Assembly (NCBI GenBank): GCA_029339195.1
Contig: JAPTJF010000101.1
Coordinates: 91,002-155,001 of the forward strand
Direction of reading: 5' to 3'
From: Micractinium sp. NFX-FRZ
Lineage: Eukaryota; Chlorophyta; Trebouxiophyceae; Chlorellales; Chlorellaceae
Length of the DNA: 64,000 nt
Part shown: positions 22,253 through 37,700 of the stretch, one piece after another
Layout of the letters: each line of letters starts with the position of its first letter
Position numbering within the stretch: position 1 is the stretch's first letter
The notes under the pieces: generated by a model
The model's database searches: none
What the model saw: the letters and a program-made list of their open reading frames with translations, nothing else
What the model was told of the DNA's origin: nothing
Translations under genes and position numbers: made by a program

Positions 22253-25200
22253 TCATGCCGGGTCTGCCGCCATGGCCGCTGCTGCTGCGCCCGCAGCGCC
22301 GCCGCTGCCCGCCTGCTGCTGCCCCCGCCACTTGAGGTAGGATTGCATGAAGGGGTGCAAGCTGCCGTCCATCACGCCTCCCACATCCGACGTCTCCTGC
22401 ACAAGGGGGCAGAGGAAGGAAGTTGGCAGGCAGCTGTGATTCTGCAGGCACAGCAGCGCCAGCGCACTTGGCCTGCCCAAGTGCCAGCGAGCCGATGGGC
22501 AAGCAGCAGTTGTGAGTCTGTACAAGCGTAGCGCAGCACAGCACGCACAGCAGGCTGGGCAGCGGGGAGGGCACCAGCACCAGACGGCACGGCACCTGCG
22601 CCTGCCTGCCCAGTGCACAGTCCAGGGGGCACGCCAGCCAGCCAGCACTCCTGCCTGCCTGCCTGCCCCACAAGCCCCACAGCGCAAACCACAGCGTGCC
22701 TGCAAGCCCACCCTGCAAGCCCCACAGCGTGCCTGCTTGCCCTGCCCGGTGCGCACATCCACTGGGCACCAGCCAGCCAGCGTGCCTGCCTGCCTGCCCC
22801 ACAGGCCCCACAGCATGCCCCTCAGCATATACCACAGCATGGACCACAGCGTGCGTGCTTGCCTGCCCGGTGCGCACGTCCTTGACGAGCTTGTAGGGGT
22901 GGAACACATAGTTGCGGATCTGCTGGCCCCACTCTGTATGAACAAGGTGGAGAATTGGGGGGGAAGATGCGGACGGTGAATTGGGGCGCAGCCAAGGGAC
23001 ATGATGTTGCAGGGGAAGAGAATGAGGATGGGGGGTATGATCTTGGGGGTGGGTGGAGAAGGGGGAAGCGGGCAAGAGGGGGGACAGAGGGTCAGAGGCT
23101 TGTGGGACTCTTGCAGATGTGCGGGCACTCAGCACATGAGCAGGGGAGACGGCTGCCACCAAGGGCACCTGCATATGCAACACAGAGCACCCTCCTTCCC
23201 TGCCCTGCTCCTGCACAGACAGGAATGCACCCATATATATGTGCCCACCTGCTTTCACCAGGTCCCCCCGTATCTCCGCAATCTCCTGCAGCTGCTGCTC
23301 CTGAGCCACCACCAGCAGCTTGGCCTTGAGCATCACCAGGGCACGCGACTTGTTCAGTGCCTGCAGGCATATCAGGTGGGCAAGCGCTGAGTGTTGATCA
23401 CAGGGCAGCCACCAGGGGCAGCCACCAACTTGCATGTAGGGCTTGTAGCTTACAGAGGCCCGCAGACACAGCATTACGTAGGCGTTCCCTGTGCCGAACA
23501 GCAAGCAGGCACTGGCCTCAGTGCCTGACAGCTCTAATCCCGGGTTTGTATGTACTGGGGCCGCAACGTGTTCGGGTCAGTGCCGCGCCTGCATCGCCAC
23601 CCCATAGACCCCACCAACCCCTCCTCTACTCCAAACGCTTACCTGCGACCGCTCGATCTGGCAGCGCACCGCGATGCCCGTGGGAATGTGTCGCACCCTC
23701 ACCGCCGTCTCCACCTTGTTCACGTTCTGCCCGCCCGCACCGCCAGACCGCATCGTCGTGATTTCGAGGTCCGCCTCGGGCAGCTCAATGTCGTCCACCA
23801 GGTCGCCTGCACACATGCAGGTTAATAGCAAACTTATATTGTAAAAACAATGGGTTGTTGTGCTTGGACACAGTGCCGTGAGTGTGACTTTCTGCACTGG
23901 CTAGTCCTGCACAGCGTCAGGCCGTCCACACGGTCGCGTGAACACACATACGCGCGCAGGCAACGATGCCCGGACAAGTGGTCCTGCGCAGCGACATGCC
24001 ATCCACACGGTGGTCGCGTGCACACATATGCGCGCAGGCAACGCTGCCCGAACAGGTGGTCACTTCCATGCTTACCCAGCATGGGCATGACCTCCACCGC
24101 CGCAAAGCTGGTCTGGCACACCTCACCCCAGGCCCAACACTTCACCTCACCCAGCATGGGCATGACCTCCACCGCCGCAAAGCTGGTCTGGCGGGCCGCC
24201 TTGGAGTTGAAGGGCGACAGGCGCACCAGGCGGTGGGTGCCCTTCTCCCCAAAAAGGTAGCCATAGGCAAACCGCCCATCCACCTCAATCTCAACAGACT
24301 TGATGCCCGCCTCCTCGCCTGCAGCAGCAGGTTGGGGTGGTGCAGGGGCCAGGCCGGCAGGTTGGGGTGGCGACACGACCAACACAGCAGGTTGGGGTGG
24401 CGACACGACCAACACAGCAGGGTGGGGTGGCGACACGACCAACACAGCAGGGTGGGGTGGCGACACGACNNNNNNNNNNNNNNNNNNNNNNNNNNNNNNN
24501 NNNNNNNNNNNNNNNNNNNNNNNNNNNNNNNNNNNNNNNNNNNNNNNNNNNNNNNNNNNNNNNNNNNNNAGGGTGGGGTGGCGACACGACCAACACAGCA
24601 GGGTGGGGTGGCGACACGACCAACACAGCAGGGTGGGGTGGCGACAGGGCCCAGGCCAGCTGGTTGGAGCGCAGCAGGGGCAGCAGGGTGAAACGCAGGG
24701 GTGCGGCAGCACGCAGCACAGCTGGCTGCGTCATTACCGCGGGTATGTCATCTGCCTTGTGTAGCTGTGCGATGCATCTCTCTGTCGCCCGTGCCTCTCT
24801 CTAGAACCCGCCCTGCCCTCGCCCTTCCCCTCCCTCACCCCAAACCCTCCCTCAGCCTGCCCCCCGCTCACCCTGCTGCCGGTCGATGACCCGCGTGCGG
24901 TGCCCCTGCTGCTCCGCCCAGCGCAGGTACATGCGCTCAAGCATCTCAGCCCAGTCCTGAGCATCCGTGCCGCCCGCCCCCGCCTGCACAGGAGCAGGAC
25001 ATCAGTTTCAGTCCAAGTCCAATGGGATTACCCATTCCGTACGCCCCCTGCCGGCAGCATTGCTCCACATGCAGCGATGCCTCCCCTCCTACTTGCAGCA
25101 TGAGCACAGCACTCCCCTGTCCTTCGCCTCCCAGCCTGCTTGTCCCCCCACTTGCAGCATACGTGCTGTCCCTCCCCCCTCCCCACTCTAACCTGTATTG

Positions 25201-26473
25201 TGAGCACCGCCCCCCGGTCGTCATACGGCCCCCCCAGCAGGCGCCGCAGCTCCCACGCCTCGAGCGCGCTGTCCAGTGCGTCGCAGATGCCGCCCGCCTC
25301 CGCCGCCACCTCGACCGCCGCAGCCGCCTCCTCCTGCAGTGCGGCTCAAGCGTGGATCCATCACGCGCACTCGTGAAAGGCCACATGGAACACCACACCA
25401 GTAGCGTGCGCTGGCTGGGCAGGCTCCTGCGCCTAGAAAAGAGGCTTCGTCCCGTTTGATCACAAAAAAAGAAGAAAACGGGACAATAAAACTCACGAGC
25501 TAATTCGTAATGTAAACGTAAAATTTGGCTACCCCCCCACCGGCAGCTAGGCTGGCCAGCTGCCCCACCCCACCACGACCACCTGATGCATCAGAGAGGG
25601 CCCTCCCACCCCACCACCACATCAGCACAGCGCCTTCCAATGCCCCGCACCCACCTCCATCTCCATCAGCTCCACCGCCACCGCCAGGTCCTCCAGCTGC
25701 CCGCAGAAGCGCTCCAGCTGGGCCACCTCCTCGCGCAGGCCGGTCAGCGCCTGCGGGGGGCGGGAGCATGTTGTATTGAAACACACTGCCCCACCAGGAG
25801 TACACACATATATTTGGCCGGCCCAGCAGGCAGGCGGGCTGGGCCACCTCCTCGCGCAAAGGTGCTGGCGACTGCAGGGTGGGTGAATGAGCAGGAGCCG
25901 GGTGGAAAGTGTGGTGCCCCAGCTGGGCACAGCCTCACCTGCAGCACGGCGGTGGCCTTGCTGCGCTGCTCCCACAAGTCCTCGGCTGATGCCGCCTCCT
26001 CCAGCTCAATCAGCTGCGCCTTTAGCGCCGGCAGGTCGGCCACCTGGGCACGGGAGGAAGGCCAGGGCAGGGGAAGGCAGTGTGCGCAGGCGGGGAAGTG
26101 CCGGGAGGGAGCAGGCGGCGGCGGCGGCGGCGGCAGGCTCGCCATGCAGGGGTGGCGCATTGCACGTAATGCGACCCCACACCTTGACCGCGTCTTGTAT
26201 GCGGGACTGCAGCTCCTGCTCGCGCCGCTTGATAGAGTTCAGCGACAGCTCCTCGCCCTGCGTGGCCCCTGCCGCCCGGCAGCACCATTTTCCGTTGTGA
26301 AGCTGTCGAGTCGACCTGGTGATCATGCCGGCGGGTTGTGCGACAAGCTGGTCTAGTGGGACATGTCTGAAAGACCTTGCGTGTCTGCAAGCCTGGCTGC
26401 CAGGCGCTGTTAGAGCCCACATCATCGAGATCGGGCAGCGTGCCACCAATCCCGACAGCAGCTGGGGCCGCAT
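22253..26473 (-). CDS. PRFB: Peptide chain release factor 2, plastid-type (prfB)
   Basis: It ends translation at UGA and UAA codons on bacterial-type ribosomes, here most likely in the plastid. The 10 exons are 26183-26473, 25939-26043, 25655-25750, 25193-25333, 24872-24983, 24151-24318, 23643-23806, 23249-23360, 22863-22933 and 22253-22396, giving 467 residues. Key motifs are the RF2 stop-codon tripeptide SPF in [10 protein letters not shown] (about residue 283) and the peptidyl-hydrolysis loop GGAGGQN (about residue 330). The C-terminus has [19 protein letters not shown]. The first ~70 residues are basic and Ser/Arg-rich ([17 protein letters not shown]), as for a transit peptide. There is no programmed frameshift, unlike bacterial prfB. 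Intron 9 uses a GC donor (CAG/GCAAGC). Intron 5 contains a 100-N gap. Confidence 0.93.
22685..22885 (-). repeat. Repeat cluster and echo of release factor exon 9 end
   Basis: Intron 9 carries repeated TGCC and CCCCACAGC units. It also has a diverged copy (about 22733-22760) of the exon 9 end with its donor (22859-22880, GCCCGGTGCGCAC). Confidence 0.7.
23910..24060 (-). repeat. Tandem duplication (~77 bases) in release factor intron 6
   Basis: Two diverged copies, starting near 23924 and 23999, share CATCCACACGGT-like and GCGCGCAGGCAACG blocks. No exon sequence is included. Confidence 0.75.
24071..24192 (-). repeat. Exon-edge echo of release factor exon 6 end, in frame
   Basis: The last ~43 bases of exon 6 (coding [14 protein letters not shown]) with the donor are repeated exactly 75 bases further into the intron. 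The near copy uses a GTGAGG donor, the far copy GTAAGC. The sequence between is open in frame, so use of the far donor would add 25 residues and rejoin exon 7 in the same phase. Confidence 0.92.
24328..24647. repeat. 30-bp minisatellite interrupted by assembly gap
   Basis: Tandem 30-base units (GGGTGGGGTGGCGACACGAC plus CAACACAGCA) lie on both sides of the N run in intron 5 of the release factor gene. The outermost units are diverged and merge into the exon 6 acceptor region. Confidence 0.92.
24470..24569. other. Assembly gap (100 N)
   Basis: Exactly 100 N inside the 30-base minisatellite. A round 100 usually marks a gap of unknown size, so the array length is not known. The gap is intronic and does not affect the coding model. 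Confidence 0.98.
25715..25885 (-). repeat. Exon-edge echo of release factor exon 3 start
   Basis: The start of exon 3 (25718-25750) has a copy 121 bases away, at 25839-25875, in intron 2. The copy has a 21-base perfect core and its own CTGCAG-like acceptor (complement, about 25872). Confidence 0.82.
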
Positions 26474-26674
26474 GGGCCGTGAGCTAGCGCTGCACCACCC
26501 GAAAGGAGCTTACAGAGGCCCGGGCGTCAATGCAGCGTGAACATATCGCAGATACAAGTTGGATACGGCGCTTGGTCGCGCGACCACGCAAAGAGCGAGT
26601 GTACAAGGAGTGGCGGCGGCGGCAGCGTGCAGAGCACCGCCAGCGGACAGGCTTTGTCTGTGCAAATGTGTAGT
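26474..26674. promoter_or_regulatory. Short spacer between amidase 3' end and release factor start
   Basis: Only 201 bases separate the amidase stop from the release factor ATG in the same orientation. The release factor promoter and the amidase 3' UTR must share or overlap it. A TGTAA, the usual green-algal poly(A) signal, reads on the minus strand at about 26510-26514. Confidence 0.5.
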
Positions 26675-29600
26675 TCAGCACCGGGGGTTCCGGCTGCCAT
26701 CCAGCGTGGTAATGGCACCATACAGGTCGGGCCGCCGGTCCCGGAACATGCCCCACCTGCGGCAGGCAAATGACGCCCACACGTTTGAGTGCAGCGTGGC
26801 GGGAGTCGGTTGATACCGGCGGCTCCGCCCTCTCGTGCATTGGCTGCTGCGATGGGCTCGATCCACCGCTGGCTTGGCGCGTTGCCCGCCATCTGCTGTC
26901 CACTCGTCCACGCATGCACACGCAGGCACACGCATGCACCACAATCCATCCAACCCACAACCCTCAAGCATGTGCTTGAGGGGGCACTGAGAGGTCTGAG
27001 GCCGCCAGCAGGCCCCGCCCTTCCATGCACCCTTGGCACGTTGAAACATGTTTCATGTTTGGCCCCCCAGTTCACTCACCCCGCGCGGTTCATGCGGCAC
27101 TCATCCAGGTCGAAGGTTGCGGTGATGAAGCCCTCTTCCTGGGCAGGCTCCGGGTCAATTCCGCCGTTGGCCTGCGCCTCGCGCGCCCCCGCCTGTGGAT
27201 GGCATGGGGGTGGGGTGGGCCACACATACGTGAGCGGGGTGGGGCCACACATGTGCAGGGGGTGCGACCACACACCTGATGAGCGCAGCGCAGTTGGGTG
27301 GGGTGAGGAAGGGAGATATTCCACTGATGTGGTGCACACAAGCAGGCATGCAGGGCTGTGCCGTCAGGAGGTGCGAATAGGCGCAAGCCAGAAAGAGGAG
27401 GAAGAGCCCACCTGCGCCACAATCTCGCCGGCGGTCCCCGCGATGAAGCTGCCGCCGTAAAAGGTGATGTGGCTGTGCTCAAACGTCTCCGTGCCAATGC
27501 GGTTGCTGGCAATCACTGGGAGCTGCAGGCAGGCAGGCAGGCCAGGTTTGTCACACACTATTGTCATACACATGCGCCCCCAGAGAAGGCAAGAAGGGGC
27601 AGGCTGGCAGGCGCGCGCAGGGCAGCCAGCTGCAGCTAGCGCGATGGCATATGCCCTAGTGCCTGGAAACCCTTCCCCCACGCAGCCGGGACTCAACGAC
27701 CCACACACCCCTTCTTTGCCCCCTAACTCCCAACATCCCAAACCCCCAACAAGGACACACCCACCATGTTGGCACCCGCGTGCCCCTGCATGACCCGCGC
27801 CCAGTGGGGGTAGGAGGAGTAGGAGGGGTTGGGCGGCTCGCTGCCGATGGCGGTGGGGTAGAACAGCAGCTGCGGGGAGCGGGGGGAGGGAGGGGCAAGA
27901 AAGGGGTGCGGGGGTGGGGTGAACACTTGGCCAGAAGGGCAGCCGACACACAAGGCTTCTTGTGGGGCAGGCTGTGAGGATCATTGGCCTTTTTATGCAA
28001 TATGGTTGGCAGGCAGCCGGGCGGGTGGGCCAAGCGTGAGGGCGTCACAGCTCTGCAGCAGCAGCAGACAGCGCCCTAAAGGTGCCCACCCGCCCCGCAC
28101 CTCGGCACCCTTCAGCGCCGCGCAGCGCGCGCCCTCTGGGAACCACTGCAGGCAGCGGAAGGCAAGGGCGCAGGGGCAGGCCAGGACAATGTGCGAGGGG
28201 TCAGAGGCAGGCCAAGGGAGGGATGTTTTGCAGCAGGGCATGGCACTGACGTTGCCATAGCGGCGGCAGTGCATGCGTACCTTGAAAGGAGAACTTGTCC
28301 CAGCAGATGAGCACAACACGTGTTAGCGTAGCCCCTTCCTGTCCCGCATCCAACTCAAACGTCAACCGAACTGACAGAGCACCCCACCCCACCTGGTCCC
28401 AGCAGATGAGCACCCCAATGTCGGCGTAGCGCGTGCGGAACACCTGGAAGCCGGTGTCCCCGGGGCTAAAGTAAAACTTCTCCTGGTCTGTGGCGGCACG
28501 GAAAGGGTGTGCAGGTGAGGGGTGAGCGGCGCACGGCTGGCTGCACTGCCTGTTGACCTGTTCACGCTGCCATGTACACGACCCCAAAGGCACAAGCGGC
28601 ACCACCCAGCCCTACCGCAAGCTGAGGTCGCCCCCGCAGCCCTGCTGCACCACCAGGGCGGGCGGCGAGGCGGCACACACAGGCAACAAGGCACCTGCAT
28701 ACTGTGCCCCACAACAAGCAGTGTCGCTCACATCCAGGGCTGTCTGGGACGTGCGACTTTGCCCCCAAAAAAGGGAACCACCAAAACAACACTGGCGATC
28801 GACACAGCACACCCCCACCCCTGCAGAGCACGTTTATACAAGCAGCGGCGCTCACATCCGGGGCCGTCTGGGATGTGCGACTTGCGGTAGTGCCCCACCA
28901 GGGAGCCGTCTGCGTCTGCCACCACGATTGAGTTGAAGTGCGCGTTGCCGGCACGCTCGAAGAAGGAAACTGTGAGGGTACGGGGTGGAGCGGGGACTGG
29001 ATGTGGACACCGCATCAGGCAGACGGGTTGGTGCGGTGTGCACAGTTGGGGGAGGGAGGGAAGGTGGGAGGAAGGGAGGGAGGGATGAGGGGGGGAGTCA
29101 GCACAGGGGGCGACATTGCCAGACGGCCGCAAAACGCGTGCAGGAGCGGCCTCCTGAGCTGCTGCGGACCTCGGCGCCTTTGCGAGCCACATGCTACTCA
29201 ATGCTGGGACAAAGGCATGTGCCGAACCACATATAACTCGATGCAGGGTCAGAGGACTTGAGCACTGAAACAGGCACCCCTCTCAGCTGCCTGCCCAACA
29301 GTGCCATCCCCACCCCATGCCCCGCCCCCTCTCTCCCATGCTCACTGGGCAGCACCACCTCCAGCTCAGCCGCCAGCTTGGCAAACCGCTGGATGAGGGG
29401 GTTGTCCTCCAGGGGCTGCGGGGGGCACAGGCAGTGCACAGGGTAGACAAGTTGAATAGAAGACAAGGCACCCCGGAGAGTTTCCCGCTTGCCACCCGCA
29501 CAGCACCCACTTGCAATCTCATCGGCCCCCAGCGCTTGTGTGGCACTCGCCCACCCCCCCCACCCTACCAGTTTAGCACCTCAAAAACTGCGCAGCACCC

Positions 29601-30130
29601 ACCACCCATTGAGCACCCGCCCCCGCACACCTTGGCCAGTCGGTAGTAATCCTGCTTCTGCTCCTGGCAAAAGTAGGGAGCCTCAAACAGCTCCTGCAGG
29701 CGGAACCCGTACAAACATAGACAATACGTGACTGGCCAAGGCTACGGCACAACCGGCAGCAGCGGCGGAACTGGTTTGTCGGTTGCCAACAGCCGGCACA
29801 CCACCGCGATGCATTGCTGCGCCTCTGCTGGATGCAGCCCCTCACCTGCAGCAGGATGATGTTGGCGCCCTTGGCTGCCGCCGCGCGCACCAGCCCCTCA
29901 GCCTTCTTCTGCGGGCGGCGAGGGGGGAGGGCAGCTGGGGGCGGTGAGGCAGCAGCAGGCAGCGGCGGCAGGCGGCGGCGGCGGCAGGCAGCAAATTTTG
30001 GTTTCCATCGCCGCTTCCGACACCTGAAACTAAGATCGTCCGTCCTCACCAGGTTGCTGTCGATGTCCCAGCTGCAGGCAAATTGCGTGGCCGCCACCGT
30101 GACCTTGCGCGGCTCGGCGGTGGCCTGCAT
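26675..30130 (-). CDS. CPA: N-carbamoylputrescine amidase
   Basis: It hydrolyses N-carbamoylputrescine to putrescine, CO2 and ammonia, the last step of the plant agmatine route. The 11 exons are 30050-30130, 29846-29908, 29631-29693, 29346-29415, 28856-28969, 28393-28487, 28101-28145, 27765-27869, 27412-27522, 27080-27192 and 26675-26756, giving 313 residues. It is a nitrilase-fold enzyme with the Glu-Lys-Cys triad: Glu near 49-52 (ELFEAPYFCQEQ), Lys in HYRKSHIPDGPGY and Cys159 in ICWDQWFPEGAR. Further family blocks are EKFYFSPGDTGF, YPTAIGSEP, NRIGTE and GWGMFRDRRPDLYG. The start at 30130 matches the cytosolic plant enzyme. An in-frame extension to ATG 30310 would add 60 residues that resemble a transit peptide. 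Agmatine deiminase lies head to head. Confidence 0.95.
28290..28415 (-). repeat. Exon-edge echo of amidase exon 6 end (catalytic Cys segment)
   Basis: An 18-base perfect match (GTCCCAGCAGATGAGCAC) at 28297 and 28396 repeats the part coding VLICWDQ, 99 bases away in intron 6. The copy reads ICWDK and has no good donor. Confidence 0.85.
28718..28897 (-). repeat. Exon-edge echo of amidase exon 5 end
   Basis: The end of exon 5 with its donor (28851-28885) is repeated 124 bases away at 28727-28762 in intron 5, with about six changes. The copy would still read HIPDSPGC-like sequence. Confidence 0.85.
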
Positions 30131-34027
<3,897 letters not shown>

Positions 34028-34712
34028 TGTGGAGTCGAGCTGAGAGTTGAGTGCAGTTGGGGTTGCACTCGCAGTGGCAGCAACGTCCGGACATTGAAGG
34101 CGGGGCGCACAGCCATTGCCAGCCAAACGGTGCCGTGGGCGCCGGCAGCAGGCTCCAATCCCTCCGATGCTGATTGGCAGGATGGACATGCGTGCAGCTG
34201 TGCTTTCCATGCCTTCCATTGCTTGATCACACTTCTGGCTCATTTTGTAACTATGGTATGGAAGGCACACAGGCAGTAGGGCTCCTCTGCCCTGCACTGA
34301 TGGATGCCAATTACCCGCACCCGTGCCAGCAAGTGGGACCCGGTAGGAAGCCGCCCCCTGGGCGTGCGCCTCCTTCGGGTGAGCCATCGCTCACCTCATC
34401 CTGGAGGGGTGCCCCATCATCCCTCGCAGCAAGCTTATATCTTTCCGCTCAGAGACGTTCGTGTCTCGAGCCTGCTCAACTTCCAAGCTGGCCGTCTGTG
34501 GGTGACCCTGAGCCCTGGCCTTGGACCCTTAAAACCGAAAGCCCTGCGGTGCTTAACCTCTGGCAGACCCGCTCTTAGTGCTGTGCGACGGACACAGCCC
34601 AAAACCCTTCTGCCCAGGGCCTGGCTGCCCGCCTGCACCCGCAGCCTGGCCGGCGCCGGCGCAAACCGCACCGCTAGCAGCTGACGTCGCCAGTTTGCTC
34701 CTGAGCAGCAGG
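34028..34712. other. Deiminase 3' UTR and ABC transporter 5' region
   Basis: This 685-base spacer lies between two genes on the same strand. It contains a candidate poly(A) signal and, further right, the presumed ABC transporter promoter and leader. An open frame extends upstream of the transporter ATG to 34578, so a longer N-terminus cannot be excluded. Confidence 0.5.
34246..34250 (+). terminator. Candidate TGTAA poly(A) signal of agmatine deiminase
   Basis: TGTAA is the usual green-algal polyadenylation signal. This one is 219 bases after the stop, in a locally AT-rich stretch (CATTTTGTAACTATGG). Confidence 0.5.
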
Positions 34713-37700
34713 ATGAGTGTTAACATGGCAGGCGCCCCGTTGGGGGACCTGCCGTGGGCGGAGGCCCGCCGCGGCGGCCACCGGGTGTGGGTGGACGGCG
34801 GCGCCACAGACCTCTCCCGCACCACCTCAGTGACACTGTCCGACAGAGAAGACGATTTTGAGGCGCTCAAGATGGCGGCGCTGCGGGGGGTGAAGCCCAA
34901 GCACCGAGCGCGCACAGCGGTGCTGCCAGGCGCAGAGGTGCGGGGCGGCGGCTGTTCAGCGGAATGGGGGGTGGGAACGGAGGGCAAGCGACTTGACGCG
35001 GGCTGAGCCCCCGAGAGCTCCTCGGTCAGTCGGTGCACACAAAGATTCTTCTGTTCACACAGCCTGCACTGCCGTCATGCATGCAGCTGTTTGAGAGTGC
35101 GCACTCACTTCTTGTCATTACTGTTGATTACTGTGGCGCCACCGCGTGCCTCGCCTGCAGGGAGAGGGGGTTCAAGTGCTGGATGTGGCGAAGATGGACC
35201 GACGGTCGCAGGTGGGTTGTCATGACTGATCCGTTGGTGGGGTGGCTGGAGGGCTGGCCTGTATCTTTCAGGAGGGGAATGGGCGGGGAAGCGGCAGGGG
35301 TTGCAGCGTCTGGGGGGGAGGCGAGCAGGCACAGCAGCGCGTCCGGTGCTAGAAGAGAGTTTGCGCGGATGCGCCACCTTAAGGAGGGGTGACTGCTGCA
35401 TGTGTGGGCCAGCCTCTCCAACCACGACTGCTCTGTGCTGCACCGAGCTGCCTACTTCGTTTCTCTCCATGTCGCTGCTCACTCCATCCGTCTCCCTGTG
35501 CACTCACTCACCCCCCTGCACAGAGGGACTTGATGGAGCGAGTGATGGTGGGCCACGGGGAGACAGACAACCTGCCGCTGCTGCGCCGAGTGGCCGCGCG
35601 CCTGGAGAGGTGTGGGGGTGGGGGGGCAGCCGGTGCAGCGTTGGGGAGCAGGGCCCACAGCGGCATAGCAGGCTGAGGAGGTGGGGTGAGAAAACCAGCG
35701 GAGGTGTGCCCGCCCGGCAGGGCCCCCGCCCGCTGGCTATTGATTGGGAGCGGGGCCCACAGCGGCAGCGCTGGGGAGGCGCCGGACGTGCACCTGGTAG
35801 CCCTTTACAGACCCTGTACAGCTGGGGCGAACCAGGGTGGATGCATGACGGGGTGGAGGTGTGCTAGGGCTGCACATGAGATGGCTCGACAGCACAAGGC
35901 GCTGGCTGGCCTTGTCCCTCCTCTCTCTCACGTAATCAAAACGCTCTTTGCTCCCAGCAGGGTGGACATGCAGCCGCCCTCCGTGGAGGTTCGCTACCGA
36001 GGGCTGTCGGTGCTTTCCCGCATGACGGTCGGAGACCGCAGCCTGCCCACCCTCAAGAAGACGGTGAAGCGGCAGGCAGAGGTGGGTGCTGCTGAGTGCT
36101 GGGCAGATGGTCAGGGTTGGTCAGGGCTGCCTGGTGTCTGGGGCAGGGCAAGGCGGGCAGGCAACCTTGTGTCGCCTTCCTTTTGTACGCTTTGCATTGC
36201 TTGCTGAACCACAAACACGTGCATGGGTGAGGTGGGGCGGGGTGTGCGGTCCACTCAGCAGGGGTTGGCAGGTGACAGATGTTACTTCATGCCCCCTCAT
36301 GGCCCGCTTCTTACCCACCACTCAACTGAGTTGCTCATGCCGCCCGACACCCTCCCTCTCTGCCCCCTGCTGCAGCCGGTGCTGCGCAAGCTGGGGCGGG
36401 GGCCCCAGGTGGCTCGCTTCCCCATCATCGACAACGTGAGCGGGGTCATCCGGCCGGGAGTCTTCACAATCCTGCTGGTGAGGTTTGGGCTGCCGCAAGG
36501 GCTGCCCAGCCAAGCGGCTTGCAGCGCTGCAAGCCCCACCCCCTGTGTCTTCCCCCGCTGCTCCAGCACAAACCGCCGCTGCCCTGCCCGTTTTCTTGGG
36601 AGCATGCCCCTTCTGGCTCTGCCGACTTCCAATTCCTGCAACGGCAAATGCACTGCAGCTGACTGCCCAGCTACTCTCCTGCTTAAGCTGCTTTGGTGTC
36701 GCATGCAGGGCCCGCCGGGCTCCGGCAAGTTGACGGCAAGCTGGCAATGTTACCATTGCTATTGGAGGACCCTTTGATCGGTGACTGACCTGTTACTTAC
36801 TTCAACACGACTTCCCAATGGCACAGGGCCCGCCCGGCTCCGGCAAGTCGACCTTCCTGCAGACGCTGAGCGGGCACAACCGGCGGGAGAAGAGCCTGAA
36901 GGTGGGACCCGCCTGGGCTGGGAGTGAGTGGCACTAGTGAAGCTGGTAAACCGTTTTAGAGCCTGCCCCTGGGGCCTGAGAGCGGCCACCCGCAATGGGT
37001 CGCAACCTTGCCCTTCCCTCCCCTCTTCTCCCACATTTTTGGTGTCTGCATCCCTGACCTTCCCTGCAGGTGCAAGCCCAGGAGCTGACCTACAACGGCA
37101 AGCAGATGCACGAGTTCTACGTCGAGCGCTCGGCAGCCTATGTGTCGCAGGCAAGGCGGGGGCAGGGTCGGGGCGGGGGCGGGGAGCTGAGTGGGGCGGG
37201 GTGGGGAGCAGCTGCGGGGCTGGGCGGCACGGGTATGTGGGGCGCGAGGCAGGGGCAACTCAGGCCCCATGGTGGGTGCTCTGCTGGCTGGGTGACCGGG
37301 AGAGAGACACAGCTGCACCACATTGGCATCGGGGCAAATAAAGCGTGTGACCTGCGCTGTGGCGAGTAGGCGATGCGAGAGCCGCCTGGGTTTGTGAACA
37401 ACCTGCCATTGAATGCAATGCGTGCCTGACCCATTGATTGTGTGTGCTGCAGAACGATCTGCACTACGGCGAGCTGACGGTGCGCGAGACGCTGGAGTTT
37501 TCGGCGCGCTGCCAGTCCACAGGCTACCGCCTGGGTGAGCTTTTAAATCACAAGTTGGCAAGGCAGAGTCAGACAGAGTAGCAGTGCTCTGTCTGTGTAA
37601 TATATTGCATCCTCCCATGGCTAATGTCAACAACAAGTGTCTATAAAATGCGCGCAGGCATGCTGTCAGAGCTGCAGGAGCGGGAGCGGGTGGCGGGCAT

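Noticed and set aside
24328..24647. CRISPR-like array
   Set aside because: Units are directly adjacent with no unique spacers, in a nuclear intron; it is a minisatellite. The same applies to 53061-53188.
22253..26473. Programmed frameshift in release factor 2, as in bacterial prfB
   Set aside because: The N-terminal exons read straight through in one frame with ordinary introns; no in-frame UGA slip site is seen.
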